Origin: Trichomonas vaginalis G3
Lineage: Eukaryota > Parabasalia > Trichomonadida > Trichomonadidae
Reading direction: 5' to 3'
DNA length: 64,000 bases
Assembly (NCBI RefSeq): GCF_026262505.1
Contig: NC_067206.1
Location: 13,946,205-14,010,204, forward strand
Shown here: one piece after another, positions 30,280-41,628 of the stretch
Layout of the letters: the number at the start of each line of letters is the position of its first letter
How positions within the stretch are numbered: the stretch's first letter is position 1
Position numbers and translations under genes: made by a program
The notes under the pieces: generated by a model
Databases searched by the model: none
What the model saw: the letters and a program-made list of their open reading frames with translations, nothing else
What the model was told of the DNA's origin: nothing

Positions 30280-31076
30280 TTATTCTTGACTTTGTTGTTG
30301 CATTTGTTGCATTTGTTGTTCTTGAGCTATTTGTTGTTGAAGTTGTTCTTGTAATACAATACTTTCACCAGTTGCATCTTCCAATTCGAAACTTTCTGCC
30401 GTCATTGACAAATACATAGGACATAAAAGTTTTACAGGAACAAAGTTTGCGTCAACTAATGTCAACGTTATACTTGCCAAAGTGTTTGAGTTCACTAAGG
30501 TTGAAAATTCTGCATTCGAATGAACAATAGGCAAACCAGCAGAGAAAGTATTGTTTATACGCATAAGTATCTTTTGGTCATAATAGTTTCTGTCGACATT
30601 CGAATAACACTTTGAACCTAAGTTTGAAACAATATATAAGATTGGTGTGCTTAATGTCAATGGAATAGACATTCCTTGTATGACACCTTTTCCTGTTATA
30701 GGAAACTGTTGGTAGTAAAAACCAGAAATAAGTTTTGTATTATAGCTCATATCGTTTATAGTAAACTCAGTCGGACATCCAAACATAATGAAACCTGCTC
30801 TAGTTGCAGCACATGTTACACCCGTACTTAAAGTATTAAATAAGTCAACAAAACCTGTTGGTGGTATATCTGAGTAAGTATCTTCAAAGGAGTATTTTTA
30901 CCATTCACAACAATAAAGTCTTCTGGTGTCAAAAGAGCAAAACAGGCTTTAGTCGTCATTGTGTTTAAGGTTAGTTTACAATATCGTCCTTGAGGACTTT
31001 GTAAGTTTGTTGTTATAGAATTATATGACTCAGGGTTTTTAGTCGTAATAGTATAAACTATTATGTCTTCTGCCAT
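30280..31076 (-). pseudogene. Penton-like minor capsid protein locus, interrupted
   Basis: About 265 codons, the size of a single jelly-roll penton protein. It is beta-rich throughout. The C-terminal strand set SITLTLVDANFVPVKLLCPM resembles the end of Polinton and virophage minor capsid proteins, followed by a Gln-rich tail (QQQIAQEQQMQQMQQQ). It starts MAEDIIVYTITTKNPESYNS. It shares strand with the capsid and lies about 1.2 kb downstream of it. The locus is interrupted. The penton call is inference from size, fold and place. Confidence 0.55.
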
Positions 31077-31114
31077 TTATATATATTTAAAAGTTTTTCT
31101 GAAAGTGGAGAAGA

Positions 31115-31318
31115 ACTTCATCTAAACTTTCACATGGCGTTTCTTGAAGTTCTCTGTCTAAGAAGTTCAAATATTTTGTAAAGACATAGAACTTTCCTTT
31201 GTCTACACGAACAAAAAAAACAGGGTCTTTCATATCGTTCAAAAGTGTGTAAAGTCCTTTTACATGAAATAAAGTCTATATTATTTTTCTTCAAACATCT
31301 TTCAAGAAGTTTTGACAT
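31115..31318 (-). pseudogene. Short decayed E2 frame
   Basis: Starts MSKLLERCLKKNNIDFISCK. The remainder looks interrupted. Product unknown. Confidence 0.35.
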
Positions 31319-31495
31319 TTTTACTTAGCAAATAAATTTTAATGAAATGTTGTGTGGTCGTCAAATATTTTTATGACGTCTGGGAAACTATACTTTAAGT
31401 TCAACGTTTCACCTCCTTTCATAACGTATATCTTGTCAATGACAATTATATGAAACACCACAGCAACTAATGTCGGGTTCTATTTCTTTGATGTT

Positions 31496-31906
31496 TTATC
31501 GTCTGCCTCTGTCAAAAGTTTCAATAGTTTTCAAAACTTCATGAGGTGCAATGACATATGAGTTCACTTTTACAGGGTTGTGTTCGACCAAGTTTAACAT
31601 TATACTTAAAGCTTGACAAATCTTCTCCTGAGTTTGAAGTTTGTCTTTCAGTTGTTGGTAGTCGTTTCGAATATCTGCAACAGAACTTAAGTCTCTGCTA
31701 ACTTCAGGATATGTTGGTTGTTCTTTTACAGGAACAATTGTTATACCATCTTCGTCCTCGTATGGTTTCCCCACTTCAACATCTCTGTCTTTGACATTGA
31801 CAATAACACTTTGACTGTTTGTTTGAGTTGTTGAATTTAACTTCACATCTGCCACCGCCATTAAACCTTTTGAAACACTTACGCTTCTATTTTTCGGAAA
31901 TGACAT
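31496..31906 (-). CDS. Unknown E2 protein, 136 aa
   Basis: Start at MSFPKNRSVSVSKGLMAVAD; the upstream extension is not protein-like. Residues 1-75 are polar, with KEQPTYPEVSRDL at the junction. Residues 80-135 form a helical domain ending in VIAPHEVLKTIETFDRGRR. The layout parallels the E1 protein at 1899-2570 (LPYESLIHIIAILCD at the equivalent place). The frame is intact. It is probably a virion or assembly protein, from neighbours only. Confidence 0.55.
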   Translation of the reverse strand: MSFPKNRSVSVSKGLMAVADVKLNSTTQTNSQSVIVNVKDRDVEVGKPYEDEDGITIVPVKEQPTYPEVSRDLSSVADIRNDYQQLKDKLQTQEKICQALSIMLNLVEHNPVKVNSYVIAPHEVLKTIETFDRGRR

Positions 31907-31924
31907 TTTACTTAGAATAAAAAG

Positions 31925-32158
31925 ATGGACGTATTCGAGTATCTCTTCGAATTGAAGCAGAACAAAGTTTACACACACAAAACAATACAAATACATTGAC
32001 AGAATAGTTCTTTATACAAACAATGGTAAATGTTATAGAATAGCAGTCTTTGCTGAACCAAAATATTTTCATAAAGCAAAGAAAGTTGGTATAACTGAAA
32101 TGGTGAAAGTTCTTGAAGCAGACAAAAAATATAACTTCAAAACTTACAGATATTTCTA
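31925..32158 (+). pseudogene. Small E2 gene divergent from 31906, interrupted
   Basis: Starts MDVFEYLFELKQNKVYTHKT. A coding-like continuation has RIVLYTNNGKCYRIAVFAEP and KVGITEMVKVLEADKKYNF. It looks like a ~75-residue small domain, broken. No family recognised. Confidence 0.45.
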
Positions 32159-32239
32159 AAGGAAAGTTTATAATACAATATTATGTCAAAACTGGCGTAC
32201 TGTCAATATTTGACGGAGAGAAGTCAGTTCAAGAACAAC

Positions 32240-33857
32240 TTACTGACCTGCTGCCAAAATCTGCTCGATGGAAGCTGTCGTTATGCCAATCTGAGGAGCC
32301 CCAGCAGGTTTCATCGAACGAATCTTCAAAAGAGCATCTTCCGTGAAAAGTGCTATTGGTTTTGTAAACTTCTTTGCTTTCAATTCATCTGGACCGTCTC
32401 TGTCACCAGTATATTGTATTTGTACAGTACCAACAGTTGAAATACCACCCATAAAGTTTCTGAGTCAGCAAATGGAATGCCAAGCCAAAAGTTTGAACGG
32501 TCTCCATTTGTATATTGAGTTTTTTGACCTCCTGTATGAGTCCATACTTTTCACATATGGCATAATAGAACTTTGCATTTCAGGGTTAATGGTTGTTGTG
32601 AAGTTGTTGTTAAAGTTCATAGCATCTAATGTCAAGTTGTATGACCTCATATCCTCAACTGTAGAATATTCTTCTCTTGGATAATATTTGCCATCTATGT
32701 TTATATGATATTTAATACCGGGGTTGTAGAAACAAGAATAGTCATTTATAGTTCGTCTGAACAGTACAAACATAGTATCTGCATGTTTCATTGCAGTTGT
32801 TAAAGCAATATCTGTTCTTGCACCTGCGGCTCCTGGATTTTGGTTTCCAACTTCACCTGCAAAGTCTTTGACAGATATTTGGTGTATAGGGAACATAAGT
32901 GGAACTGCAATATATTTGGCAGCTAAAGCATTTGAAATATCTGGGTCCAACATATAGACTGCAAGTCTGCTTTCTATTCTCTTGCATTCAAATTTTTCGC
33001 ATGTAAACTTAACTGGGTCCCAAGCAGTTCCAGCAGCATTGAAATAATAGTTTACTTCAGTGTTGAAGTTTGAGAAACAAAGTCTAAGTCAACTTTGTCT
33101 TTGCAAAATTCGCGCGAATGACGTTTGATTTGTTCCCTTTACGTCTGTAATAGTGAATGGGTCTTGTGTTGGTGCAATGACTAAGTTATTTTTGCTTGGA
33201 GTAAGTTCGATAGAAATTTTTCCTGCCCAGTTGGCAAGTATCTTAAAAACCTGAAGATGAGGAAAGATGACAAAGGAACTCTAAGTTTCAGTTTTACTTT
33301 AGTGGCAGCAGTTCCATCTGAACCAGAAAGGTTAACATAAACTCCTGGAACGTTAGGGTCAAGTCTTCTTATTTTCTCAATATTTGCATACTGGTCTGTT
33401 TGTTCTCTAGCTTTGTGGTTGTGTACTGAGTTTCTCAAAGCGAACCATTCATAGTTTGCCCATGTTACTGTTTGAACTAAGTCAGAGTTAGAATATATCT
33501 TATATCCCATGAAAACTTCTGGAGCATATTGGTATCCGACATAGAAAATTCCATTGCAACCTTTCTTGTCAGACAACTTGGCAGAAGGTTTTATTTCAAT
33601 GTCTTGTTCCACGTATAAGAATGAGTTGTCAATAGAAATAATATGAACCTGTCGCAAGCAATATCTACTGTTGTTGAAGAACCTTCTCCAAACTCACCTA
33701 CGTTTCCATAAGAAACAGCAGTTGTATATTCGTAAGTTCCAGGAACTATTTCTGACCTTCTAATGGCATTGTCGCATTCGTTATACCATTCGGAAACATT
33801 TCCGTTCATGGCATCCAAAACTGTTGGCGTTATATTTCTGAGCGGCGTACATTTCAT
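32240..33857 (-). pseudogene. Major capsid protein locus (double jelly roll), interrupted (E2)
   Basis: The locus is 1.62 kb, matching ~540 codons. The sequence is beta-rich. Typical pieces are GCNGIFYVGYQYAPEVFMGY, the strand KVKLKLRVPLSSFLIF with a YLPTG turn, and FVLFRRTINDYSCFYNPGIK. The size and central segment match the E1 locus at 4393-6031. It starts MKCTPLRNITPTVLDAMNGN. The protein would form the capsid lattice with the penton protein. Several breaks interrupt it. Confidence 0.7.
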
Positions 33858-33884
33858 ATGGGTAAAAATATAGAATAGTTGGAT

Positions 33885-34687
33885 TTATGTGTCATAATAG
33901 AACCCACTCGGACCAAGCTTTACTTTCTTCCTGACTGAGTTTTTAACTCTTCTTTTTCCTTCATTGCCACTACTTTCACTAGATGAAGTTACTTCTTCAC
34001 TATTTTCACTTTGTTCTACTCTTCTTCTTTGGTGTCGCTTTTGGTAACTTGCCCTCTGCTTCAAGTTGTTGCATCTTTGCCTCATGTTCACCTAGTATGT
34101 TGTAAATTTCCCATGTCCTTTTTGCCTTTGGGCTCTGGTCGCCCATCTCAGGTAACCTATATCCTAGAAAGATTTTGTCATAGTTTGTATTTGAGTCTTC
34201 GCGTATTGTTTGCATGACTCTTTCCTGAGTTTCCGGTTCAAGCTCTTCAAACAGAGCTTGTCCATATGGAATAAGCTTGTTTCCAAATATATGTTTTTGT
34301 AGCCATTCTGGTTTTCTTTCCATGTTACCAATAATATCTTTTGTGAATGGGAAAGCTTTTACCCAATGTTTCAGTCTTGCGTCATTTATTTCTGTAGTTG
34401 GTTTTATTTTGTCAAGGAACATGTTTTTCAATACTAACATTTCATTTGGTACTGTCCATTTGAGTTTTCTTAAATATTCATCCATTCTCGGTTCATTGTC
34501 TGCAAAGTAAGTTTTTATGACATTTTGCAAACTTTCGTTTGCAAGGTCATGTACAATAGGTTCTCTTCCTTCTCTCTCCCTAACTTTCTTTCTAAACTCT
34601 TCACCAAATATAATCATCTCTATGGTTCTGTGTAGTTCTTTGAGATAAATGTTCTAGAACGTCAGGTGTTATATTTCCATCAGCCAT
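33885..34687 (-). pseudogene. Helical E2 protein, ~265 codons, interrupted
   Basis: Starts MADGNITPDVLEHLSQRT. The central part is alpha-helical and charged (ARLKHWVKAFPFTKDIIGNM; KRTWEIYNILGEHEAKMQQL). The C-terminus is Lys/Ser-rich (SVRKKVKLGPSGFYYDT), like a disordered DNA-binding tail. It is directly upstream of the capsid locus. It could be a scaffold or core protein. No family recognised. It is broken in a few places. Confidence 0.5.
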
Positions 34688-35820
34688 TTCATTTCATACT
34701 GGTTCAAAATATCTGCATCTTTCATATCTTTCAATGGCATTAAAGCCGCGCTGAAAATACAGCTATATCTGGTTCACCATTCACTTCCATTGCGTCTACA
34801 ACTTCTTGGAATTGAGGTTGTAAGTTTATGAACCACCTATCCGATATAGCTTTATGACCCCATCTCATTGTAGTTCCATAGTCTGCAGAAACAAAAGTAG
34901 GTTTGTTTCCATATTGGTTAGGTTCTAAATGAACTTTAAAACAATGTTTCATTTCTATATGTTTTGGTGAAATTTAACCTTTTATTTTCACCGAGTTCAG
35001 CCAAAGATTGAACGTTATATGGTCGTAAGTAAAAAGGATTGTTGTATTTGCGTACACTTTCTTTCAGTTCTTCATTCTATGCTGAATATTTTCATCTGAT
35101 GTTGGAGTCTTTTGTATGTCGGCGAACATTTTTCGATATTCTTCTACTATGTCAGCCGAATTTTTCTTAGACTCTTGGAAAGATTCCATATTCACCTCAT
35201 ACTCTTGTTGAGGGTCAAGATTTTTCGGCTGTTCCAAATCTTCATCTAGTTCTGTGAAGTTAGTTTCCAAAGGAGGGACTTGTTCGTTTCCTTCAGGCTC
35301 TTCTAGCTGTTGTTGCTGAACTATTTCTTCCATGTCTGGTTGTATCTGAACTTCTTCCTGTGGAGTTTCTTGTACCTCATCTGCTGGCATTTCATATATT
35401 CCGAGACCGTTTTAACAAGTTCCCTATTTAAGTCATCCGCATTCATAACCCTTTCTTCTTTCGTTCCGTCTCTATTTTTTACGTGTTTCATGAAGATAGT
35501 TGAATTATCATTTATCTCTGACACCAAATATCTCGGAGTAAATTCAGTCATGTCATTTGGATGATATGCTATTAAATCATATCCCTTAGCGAGCTTGTAT
35601 TTTCCAGGTTTGAAATTATATCCATTTGGTGCTGAACCATAAAGCTAAATAGGTTCGGGTCAGTATTTCCTTCCTTGAACTTTCTAATAGCTTCTTTATA
35701 TCTGTCACTAAAGTCAAGAGTATCTGGGTAACCATAATTTTCCTTAAGCATTTTTAAGAATTCTTGGTTTCCTTGTTCTCTACTTCTTTTATGTCCTTGC
35801 TCTGTTTGTGGTTGTTGCTG

Positions 35821-35928
35821 TGCAGTGTTTTGAACTGTTGGTTGTGGTGCAGTGTTTTGAACTGTTGGTTGTGGTGCAGTGTTTTGAACTGTTGGTTGTG
35901 GTGCAGTGTTTTGAACTGTTGTTGTTGT
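35821..35928. repeat. 27-bp tandem repeat, 4 copies
   Basis: Unit TGCAGTGTTTTGAACTGTTG plus GTTGTGG; on the minus strand it encodes QFKTLHHNQ. Copies are almost identical. Confidence 0.85.
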
Positions 35929-36032
35929 GTTGGTTGTTGTGTTGGTTTTGGTGCATGCCTGTGTCTGTGTCCATGTGACGATGTAAATGTTTTAGGTAGT
36001 CCTGGTGCAGGTGCTTCTCTTGGAGGGTTTTG

Positions 36033-36109
36033 GTGGTATATAAGTTCCACTAGCTAGTATATAAGTTCCACCAGCTGGTATATAAGTTCCACCAGCTGGC
36101 ACATATGTT
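36033..36109. repeat. 24-bp tandem repeat, about 3 copies
   Basis: Unit built on CCAGCTGGTATATAAGTTCC; on the minus strand it encodes GGTYIPA. Confidence 0.75.
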
Positions 36110-37467
36110 CCATCTGCAGCATAATGTCCTACCTGACTTTTCGTTTTTAAGAAAGCATTTACTAGGTCTGTTTTGGTCTGTTGTAACTCTTTTTCTTGAC
36201 TTTCCACAACAGTTGCTCTAAACGGCGTCATAGGCACTTTGAACTGCCTGTCTCGTTGCTGCATCTGTTATTTTCGTCATATTTTGTGCTACTCTTAACT
36301 CTTTGTCGAAACCTTCAGACTTCAGTTTCTTTCCAGATGAGAAGTCGTTCACTAGTTTCACCTTACTATGAAGAGCTTCGAAGGCGTTCTTAAAGTCAGC
36401 ATTCATTAAAGCTTCATTTGAACTGTCTTTCATCCGCTTGTATTTTTGTCCTTATTGACCCTATAAGTTGGGCTGCTTTAGCGTTGGCTTGGGCATCTAA
36501 CAGTCATTATTAGCTTTTATATATTCTGCGCTTTTCATTGCCTTTTGCATGGCTGCGTCGTTATTTTTACTTTCTTGTGCTAAGTTTTCATACTGTACGG
36601 TTTGGTTTTGCAACTGTAAAAGTTTTTTCTGCCTTTACATTTGCTTCAACTTCTTTTTTATACTCATCGCTATCCATATATGTCTTCAGGGCTTTTGTTT
36701 TATTTCTTCATCTTTCAGTACTTTATATTGAGTAGTATGGTTTTTTCAAATTTATAACATCTTGTTCCATTTTTGCTACTTCTGCTGCTTTTTCTGACAC
36801 TTTTTTCGCATATTCCTCTGTACTTAGTTCTTTCAGTTGTTCTTCTTTCTTCTTTTTCTCTACGTTTAACTCATTGAGTTTCTTTGTGTGTCTGTCATAT
36901 TCTAGTTTCTTTTCGTTTTCACTTATTTGTTTCTGTATGTCTATGTTTGACTTTTTGACATCTTTATTTATTTTTGAGTGAACTCAAATTCATTTGACTT
37001 TGAGGGTTATAAGCTGTTCCGTCTGCAGCTCCACCATAGCCTGCCATTTTCGCTAAAAGTGCCGCTCTTAAACCTCCACTCTGTGCACCAATAACTCGGT
37101 TTTAAAAGCATAGGGTTGCTTGACATTTGTTGCAACATAGGGGGTCATTCATCATTTGTTGTTGCAACTGTTGTTGTGGTGTTAGTCTTACTATTGGATG
37201 TTTCAATGCTCTCTTCCTCTTACGTATATTCTTTACGTAGCTTACGTGGCATTTTTAAGTGAAGTTAAAAAAGCGGTTTTTGACAGATGTTTATATGACA
37301 CTTTTTGTTCAGCTCAAAAACTACTCGCGTCAAAGTGTTGTCAGTTTTGTAAAAATAACCGTCCTATCTCATTCTATAAGGGGAAAAAGGCTTCTCAAAG
37401 TATACTTCCTTGGAACGCCCGTAACTTTTCCTGTAGCGACGATAGACCCTTACTTGTCCGGACAAAG

Positions 37468-37523
37468 TTATACTAAACATCTTCAGGGCTAGAGGGCACG
37501 AAGTGCCTGGAGGCCCCACTACC
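37468..37523 (-). repeat. E2 right terminal inverted repeat
   Basis: Reverse complement of the left repeat with five differences. Four fall in the inner stem and loop, which become GGCAC-TTC-GTGCC; one changes the outer stem to a G-T pair. A 12-T run follows at 37524-37535. Confidence 0.92.
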
Positions 37524-37535
37524 TTTTTTTTTTTT

Positions 37536-39288
37536 GAAAAATATTACTCTTCTTTATATTTCATGAGATTTTAAATTTATTCTCATAAAATTGACAATTT
37601 TATACGTTTAGATGAAAATAAGTGATTTTGCTTGAAATAAAAGTTATTGTTTGCTTACAGCTATCAAATAGATTTTTGCTATTTTGATTAAAATTTGTTA
37701 ATCAAATTAATAAATTTTTTCAAAATATTAAATATCTGGATCACTCACTGATACAATGAATTGAACGATAAAAATAATACAAACTCAAATAAGTTTCCTG
37801 TTTTTCAACTAAAAAAATTATGCAAATTAAATTAAATTGTTTATTCAAATATAAAGCAAAGATGAAGTAATTACAGTTATCATAAACTTTATGAATAACT
37901 CTGTAATTGGTTCAGATTTTCGTAAAAATATTTTTATTAATATCGATAAGAATACGTTTCCCTACTATCACAACATATCGATAAACAAGAGTAGAGTGAT
38001 TTTTATCATCGAAACTTTTTAAAAGCTGTAAGCTGGAAGTAAAAATCTTGTTTTTTCTGAGTTAGTTGTAGAACTATTGATGTACGAGTTATCATTGTGA
38101 TGTAGAAGGATGTCAATGTACTGACTGAAGGATATGAAGTGAATTGAATTTCATTGAATTTCAATTTGATCAAAATTTGTTGAAATGATATGAATGTGTC
38201 AACATCTGTATCACTCTCTTTCACTCCTTCCCTATTCTTTCGAGAACGAAGCTAGCTCAGATTTCGCTGAGCGAATTGACGCTTTTGATGCCCTAAACGT
38301 ACATATTCTCAAATTTATCGAAAAAATTATACCACCCAAACTAGTATATTCTTATTTTAAATATGATATAAGGGTTTCGTTTTGCGAAAAAAACGTACAA
38401 TACGCAATTTCGCTAAAAAACATTTAGCTAGCAATTTCGACCTTTGACTCCACTCAAGACGTCACTTTTTTAATTTTGCGGTATCATATTTTTGGAAAAT
38501 CTTTATGAATATTATATAAAAAGTCTCTTTAATATCTATATTTCATATTTTTATCGATTTTTAAAGTTTTTGCGAAAAGTATTCAATTATTTTTGCTATT
38601 TGGTCGGGTAAATGTCAGATTTGCGACATTTTCTGATATGATATTCAGATTTTACGTTGATAATAATGCTTATAGAACCTCTTGCTATTGTGTCAAAATT
38701 GCGAAACGATAGCAAAATATTCGCAATATCAAAATTGAGATATTGAGTGAATTATGCATTATAGAGATTAAAAATCTGATTTGTGAAAACATCTCATCAG
38801 TATTCTAGCTAATTCAAAAATCTTTACTACTTATTCGATTAAATGAAAGGAATAGTTTCATTATGCTTTAAATGACAGCCTTATAATATAATCATAGTTT
38901 TCGCTCAATATGCAGCATTTTTTTTCGAAATCTATGGTCAATATCCTAAATACTGATTGCTTTGCATTCATATTGTTGCATGCTAAGTTCGGTCAAAATG
39001 TAAACCTCTCAATTTTATCGTCGGGGGAAGTAACTCAATTCCTTCAAAATTATTCTTTAAATATTGAATTTAAAGTTATTTAATTTGGATTATAAATAAA
39101 TAGGCTAATACAATATTTAAAAATGAGAAAAAATAACTTTTCAAAGAACTTTTCATAATCTCAAAGAAAATTTTTTATTCAATAATTATATAAATTAATT
39201 AACATTCATAATGAAATTGGATTTTTTTTATAAAAATTTGGTCCTACTTAACTTTTTGAGAGAATTTGGCTTTCTCGTAAACGAAAAA
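37536..39288. other. AT-rich host intergenic stretch
   Basis: No credible gene. Short open frames (38194-38427) have no protein-like composition. Repeated TTTTGCGA/TCGCAAAA-type words occur around 38380-38720. Nothing else is seen. Confidence 0.55.
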
Positions 39289-40572
39289 GGGGATTTGACG
39301 GAGTCAAATCCCCGCTCACAAAAAGTGGACTTTACATGTCAAATTTTATATGCATGTAATGTCCACTTTTATGAGTTTTAGGAAGGAATTGGAAGCCATG
39401 AGTTACTGACATTGCATCAGTATCTCATAGCCTCCAATTCCTTCAAAAAATGGGAGAAACTTTGTCCGAATAGTTTAACATTCGGACAAAGTTTCTCCCA
39501 TTTTAAGAAGGAATTGGAGGGTAAGAGATATACCATATGAATGTATATCTCTTACCCTCCAATTCCTTCTAGAAAGTGTCCAAACTTTGGGTTAATTGCA
39601 AAGTATTAACCCAAAGTTTGGACACTTTCAAGTGGAGATGGAAGGCTTTGGGGTATATATTAATACAATATACCTCAAAGCCTTCCATCTCCACTACAAA
39701 TGGGAGAAACTTTGTCAGAATAGTTTAACATTCGGACAAAGTTTCTCCCATCTTTCAATGTAATTGCTACCTGTGAGGTACTGACTTGAAGTCAGTGCTT
39801 CACAGGTAGCAATATCCAAAAATTTAAAAAAATTTTATCAGTTAGTTAGAGAACTAGAGCCTCCTAGGTACTGAACCAGAATCAGTGCCTAGGGGACTCT
39901 AGTGATCTATATAAATCTGAGAAACTTTGAGGAAATTGTTCGACATTTCCTCAAAGTTTCTCAGCAATTTAGCGAGGAATGTTCGTTATCGTGTAGATAT
40001 TTATAATATATACATGATAACAAACATTCCCCGCTAAAAGATGTAAAATCTTATAAGAAATAATTGCAAAAGAATAACAAATTGCAACAAATTTTATATG
40101 AAACTGAAACTTATGAGGTAGTGATTCAAGATCACCGCCTCATAAGATTCAGTTTCAATCTCAAGTATCTCAAAAGTAAGGTTCTATTTTTTGCCATGTA
40201 AAGTGTCACTTTTTCTGTCCAAATGATAAGTTATTCAGAGAAAGTTTCCCAGCTATCAAGAGGGAATTGTTCCTTATGAGGTATATATTCATACTGTATA
40301 CCTCATAAGGAACAATTCCCTCCTTAAAACGAGAAAACTTGTTCGAAATTGTTTATCATTTCGAACAAGTTTTCTCGTTTTTAATAAGAAACTAAAGGCT
40401 ATGAGGCACTGATTATATATTAGTGCCTCACAGCCTTTAGTTTCTAATAGATAGCTGGGAAACTTTCTCCAAATGATAAGTTATTCAGAGAAAGTTTCCC
40501 AGCTATCAAGAGGGAATTGTTCCTTATGAGGTATATAGTTATAATGTATACCTCATAAGGAACAATTCCCTC
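39289..40572. repeat. Alternating class A/class B hairpin array, ~18 hairpins
   Basis: It begins with a 25-nt leader hairpin (39289-39313) and a 50-nt hairpin built on AAAAGTGGACTTTACATGTC. Then come A 39382-39444, B 39447-39504, A 39507-39569, B 39572-39629, A 39631-39695, B 39701-39750, A 39763-39813, A 39848-39903, B 39917-39964, A 39971-40035, A 40099-40157, A 40260-40322, B 40327-40380, A 40387-40445, B 40453-40504 and A 40510-40572. A cores are 27 nt (10-bp stem, 7-nt loop). B cores are 24 nt (8-bp stem ending AAT/ATT, 8-nt loop). Outer arms add 12-18 bp. The part at 40220-40322 is duplicated at 40470-40572. No coding. Confidence 0.9.
40205..40220 (+). promoter_or_regulatory. E2-type upstream motif inside the hairpin array
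   Basis: GTCACTTTTTCTGTCC, preceded by CATGTAAAGT, closely matches E2 sequence at 12951-12978 (ACGTAAAGTT then GTCACTTTTCTGTCA). It is either a relic of Polinton origin or a shared promoter. No gene follows. Confidence 0.4.
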
Positions 40573-41628
40573 ATTAAAATCGTAGATATTTTTACTTATT
40601 ACTCATGCTTTCAAAATCACAATCCTCTGAAAAGTTATTTTTTATTAAGAATTTAGAATTTTGATAAATACCTTTTTTCAATTTGATATAATACTTATAT
40701 ATTTTCAAAAAGACATTTTGAAAAGATATCTCAAAAGTTCTCTGAAAACCTATTTTTGATTAATTTTGAGAAATATCCGTATTAAATTAATCACTAAATT
40801 CATTCAACACTACTTTAATTTTTAAATTCAAAAAATTATATGTGCTTCTTAAAATGTCTCACAAAAATTTTATTATAAAATTATATACAATATTAAAAAT
40901 CCCACAACATTTTTTACTTTACATAATCGTACTTCCTCGACGATTAATTTCCCCTCAATTCCTATCGTTGACCGAACTTAGCATGCAACAATATCTCTTA
41001 CATTTTCTATACCCACATCACTATTCATTGCTATTCCTATCTTTTTCATTTTTGTTTGTTTCTCATAATTTCTCAAAAAACATGATAACTTGATATTTGT
41101 CAATATCATACTTTATAACGTAAATAAGAACTTGACCTATTAAGAAAAGCAGTAATGAAAAGAAAATCTGAAATTCATAAAAATTACAAGTTTCTGATGA
41201 CAATTAGCTTAATTAAACCAGGTACAAGATTATATAATTGTATTTTCTATCCAATTATCCATATAATATCTTATCCAGAAAAAATAACTTGATCAATACC
41301 AAATGATTTTTTAACTAGTAAATAAAGTATTTTCTTTACACACACATTGTATATCATAGTTTTTTTTTGGTTTCGCAAAACATCCAAAAACAAATATGCT
41401 ATAAAAGTGACAATTTTAGCAAAACGAAACCCTTATATGATATTATCCTTAGAAATCACACTAGAATATATTTAAATCAACTTTTAAAAAAAGTTCGAAT
41501 CCTGCGCGTCTCACTTTTTAAATTTTCCAAAAGGAAAATTATATTCTCCTAAAATGAAAACAATTTTCCGAATTGACATCCTTAAAAAAATAAAAAAAAT
41601 AAAAAAAATAAAAATAAAAAGATTGATT
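40573..41628. other. AT-rich host intergenic stretch
   Basis: No gene supported. The segment 41566-41585 is the inverted copy of 9675-9694 (TTAAGGATGTCAATTYGGAA), next to an A-rich simple repeat at 41585-41620. It is also the 3' flank of the B-box gene. Confidence 0.5.

Larger units (their letters stand above)
34689..37252 (-). pseudogene. Long coiled-coil and Gln-rich E2 structural locus, interrupted
   Basis: Coding-like sequence runs along the minus strand for 2.5 kb from an ATG at 37252 (MPRKLRKEYT). In order: a Gln-rich start (RLTPQQQLQQQMMNDP), a long Lys/Glu coiled coil, a helical part (ALMNADFKNAFEALHSKVKL), repeat segments (35821-35928 and 36033-36109), a Glu/Gln linker (MEEIVQQQQLEEPEGNEQVP), and a C-terminal domain with FVSADYGTTMRWGHKAISDR. 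It may be one large internal virion protein. About ten breaks. No cysteine protease of the usual Polinton type is recognised in this stretch or elsewhere in E2. Confidence 0.45.
10188..37535. mobile_element. Polinton/Maverick element E2, both ends present, broken
   Basis: Terminal inverted repeats of 56 bp (10198-10253 and 37468-37523) match at 51 of 56 positions and are bordered by A or T runs. GAAAAA occurs just outside both ends and could be the 6-bp target duplication, but the A-tract makes the exact edge ambiguous. The gene set is full Polinton: DNA polymerase B, integrase, packaging ATPase, SF3 helicase, penton-like and major capsid proteins, fibre, plus a DNA methyltransferase. The length of 27.3 kb includes two secondary insertions. 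Roughly two dozen breaks make it a fossil of moderate age. Confidence 0.93.

Noticed and set aside
35764-36057. Cys/Trp-rich plus-strand frame
   Set aside because: Antisense of the 27-bp repeat in the Gln-rich structural locus.
40842-41093. 83-aa frame in AT-rich DNA
   Set aside because: Composition is that of translated AT-rich spacer (Leu/Phe/Ser runs), with no initiator motif or family.
41490-41510. GTTCGAATCC, tRNA B-box-like word
   Set aside because: No cloverleaf can be drawn: upstream sequence lacks an A box, an anticodon stem and a matching acceptor.
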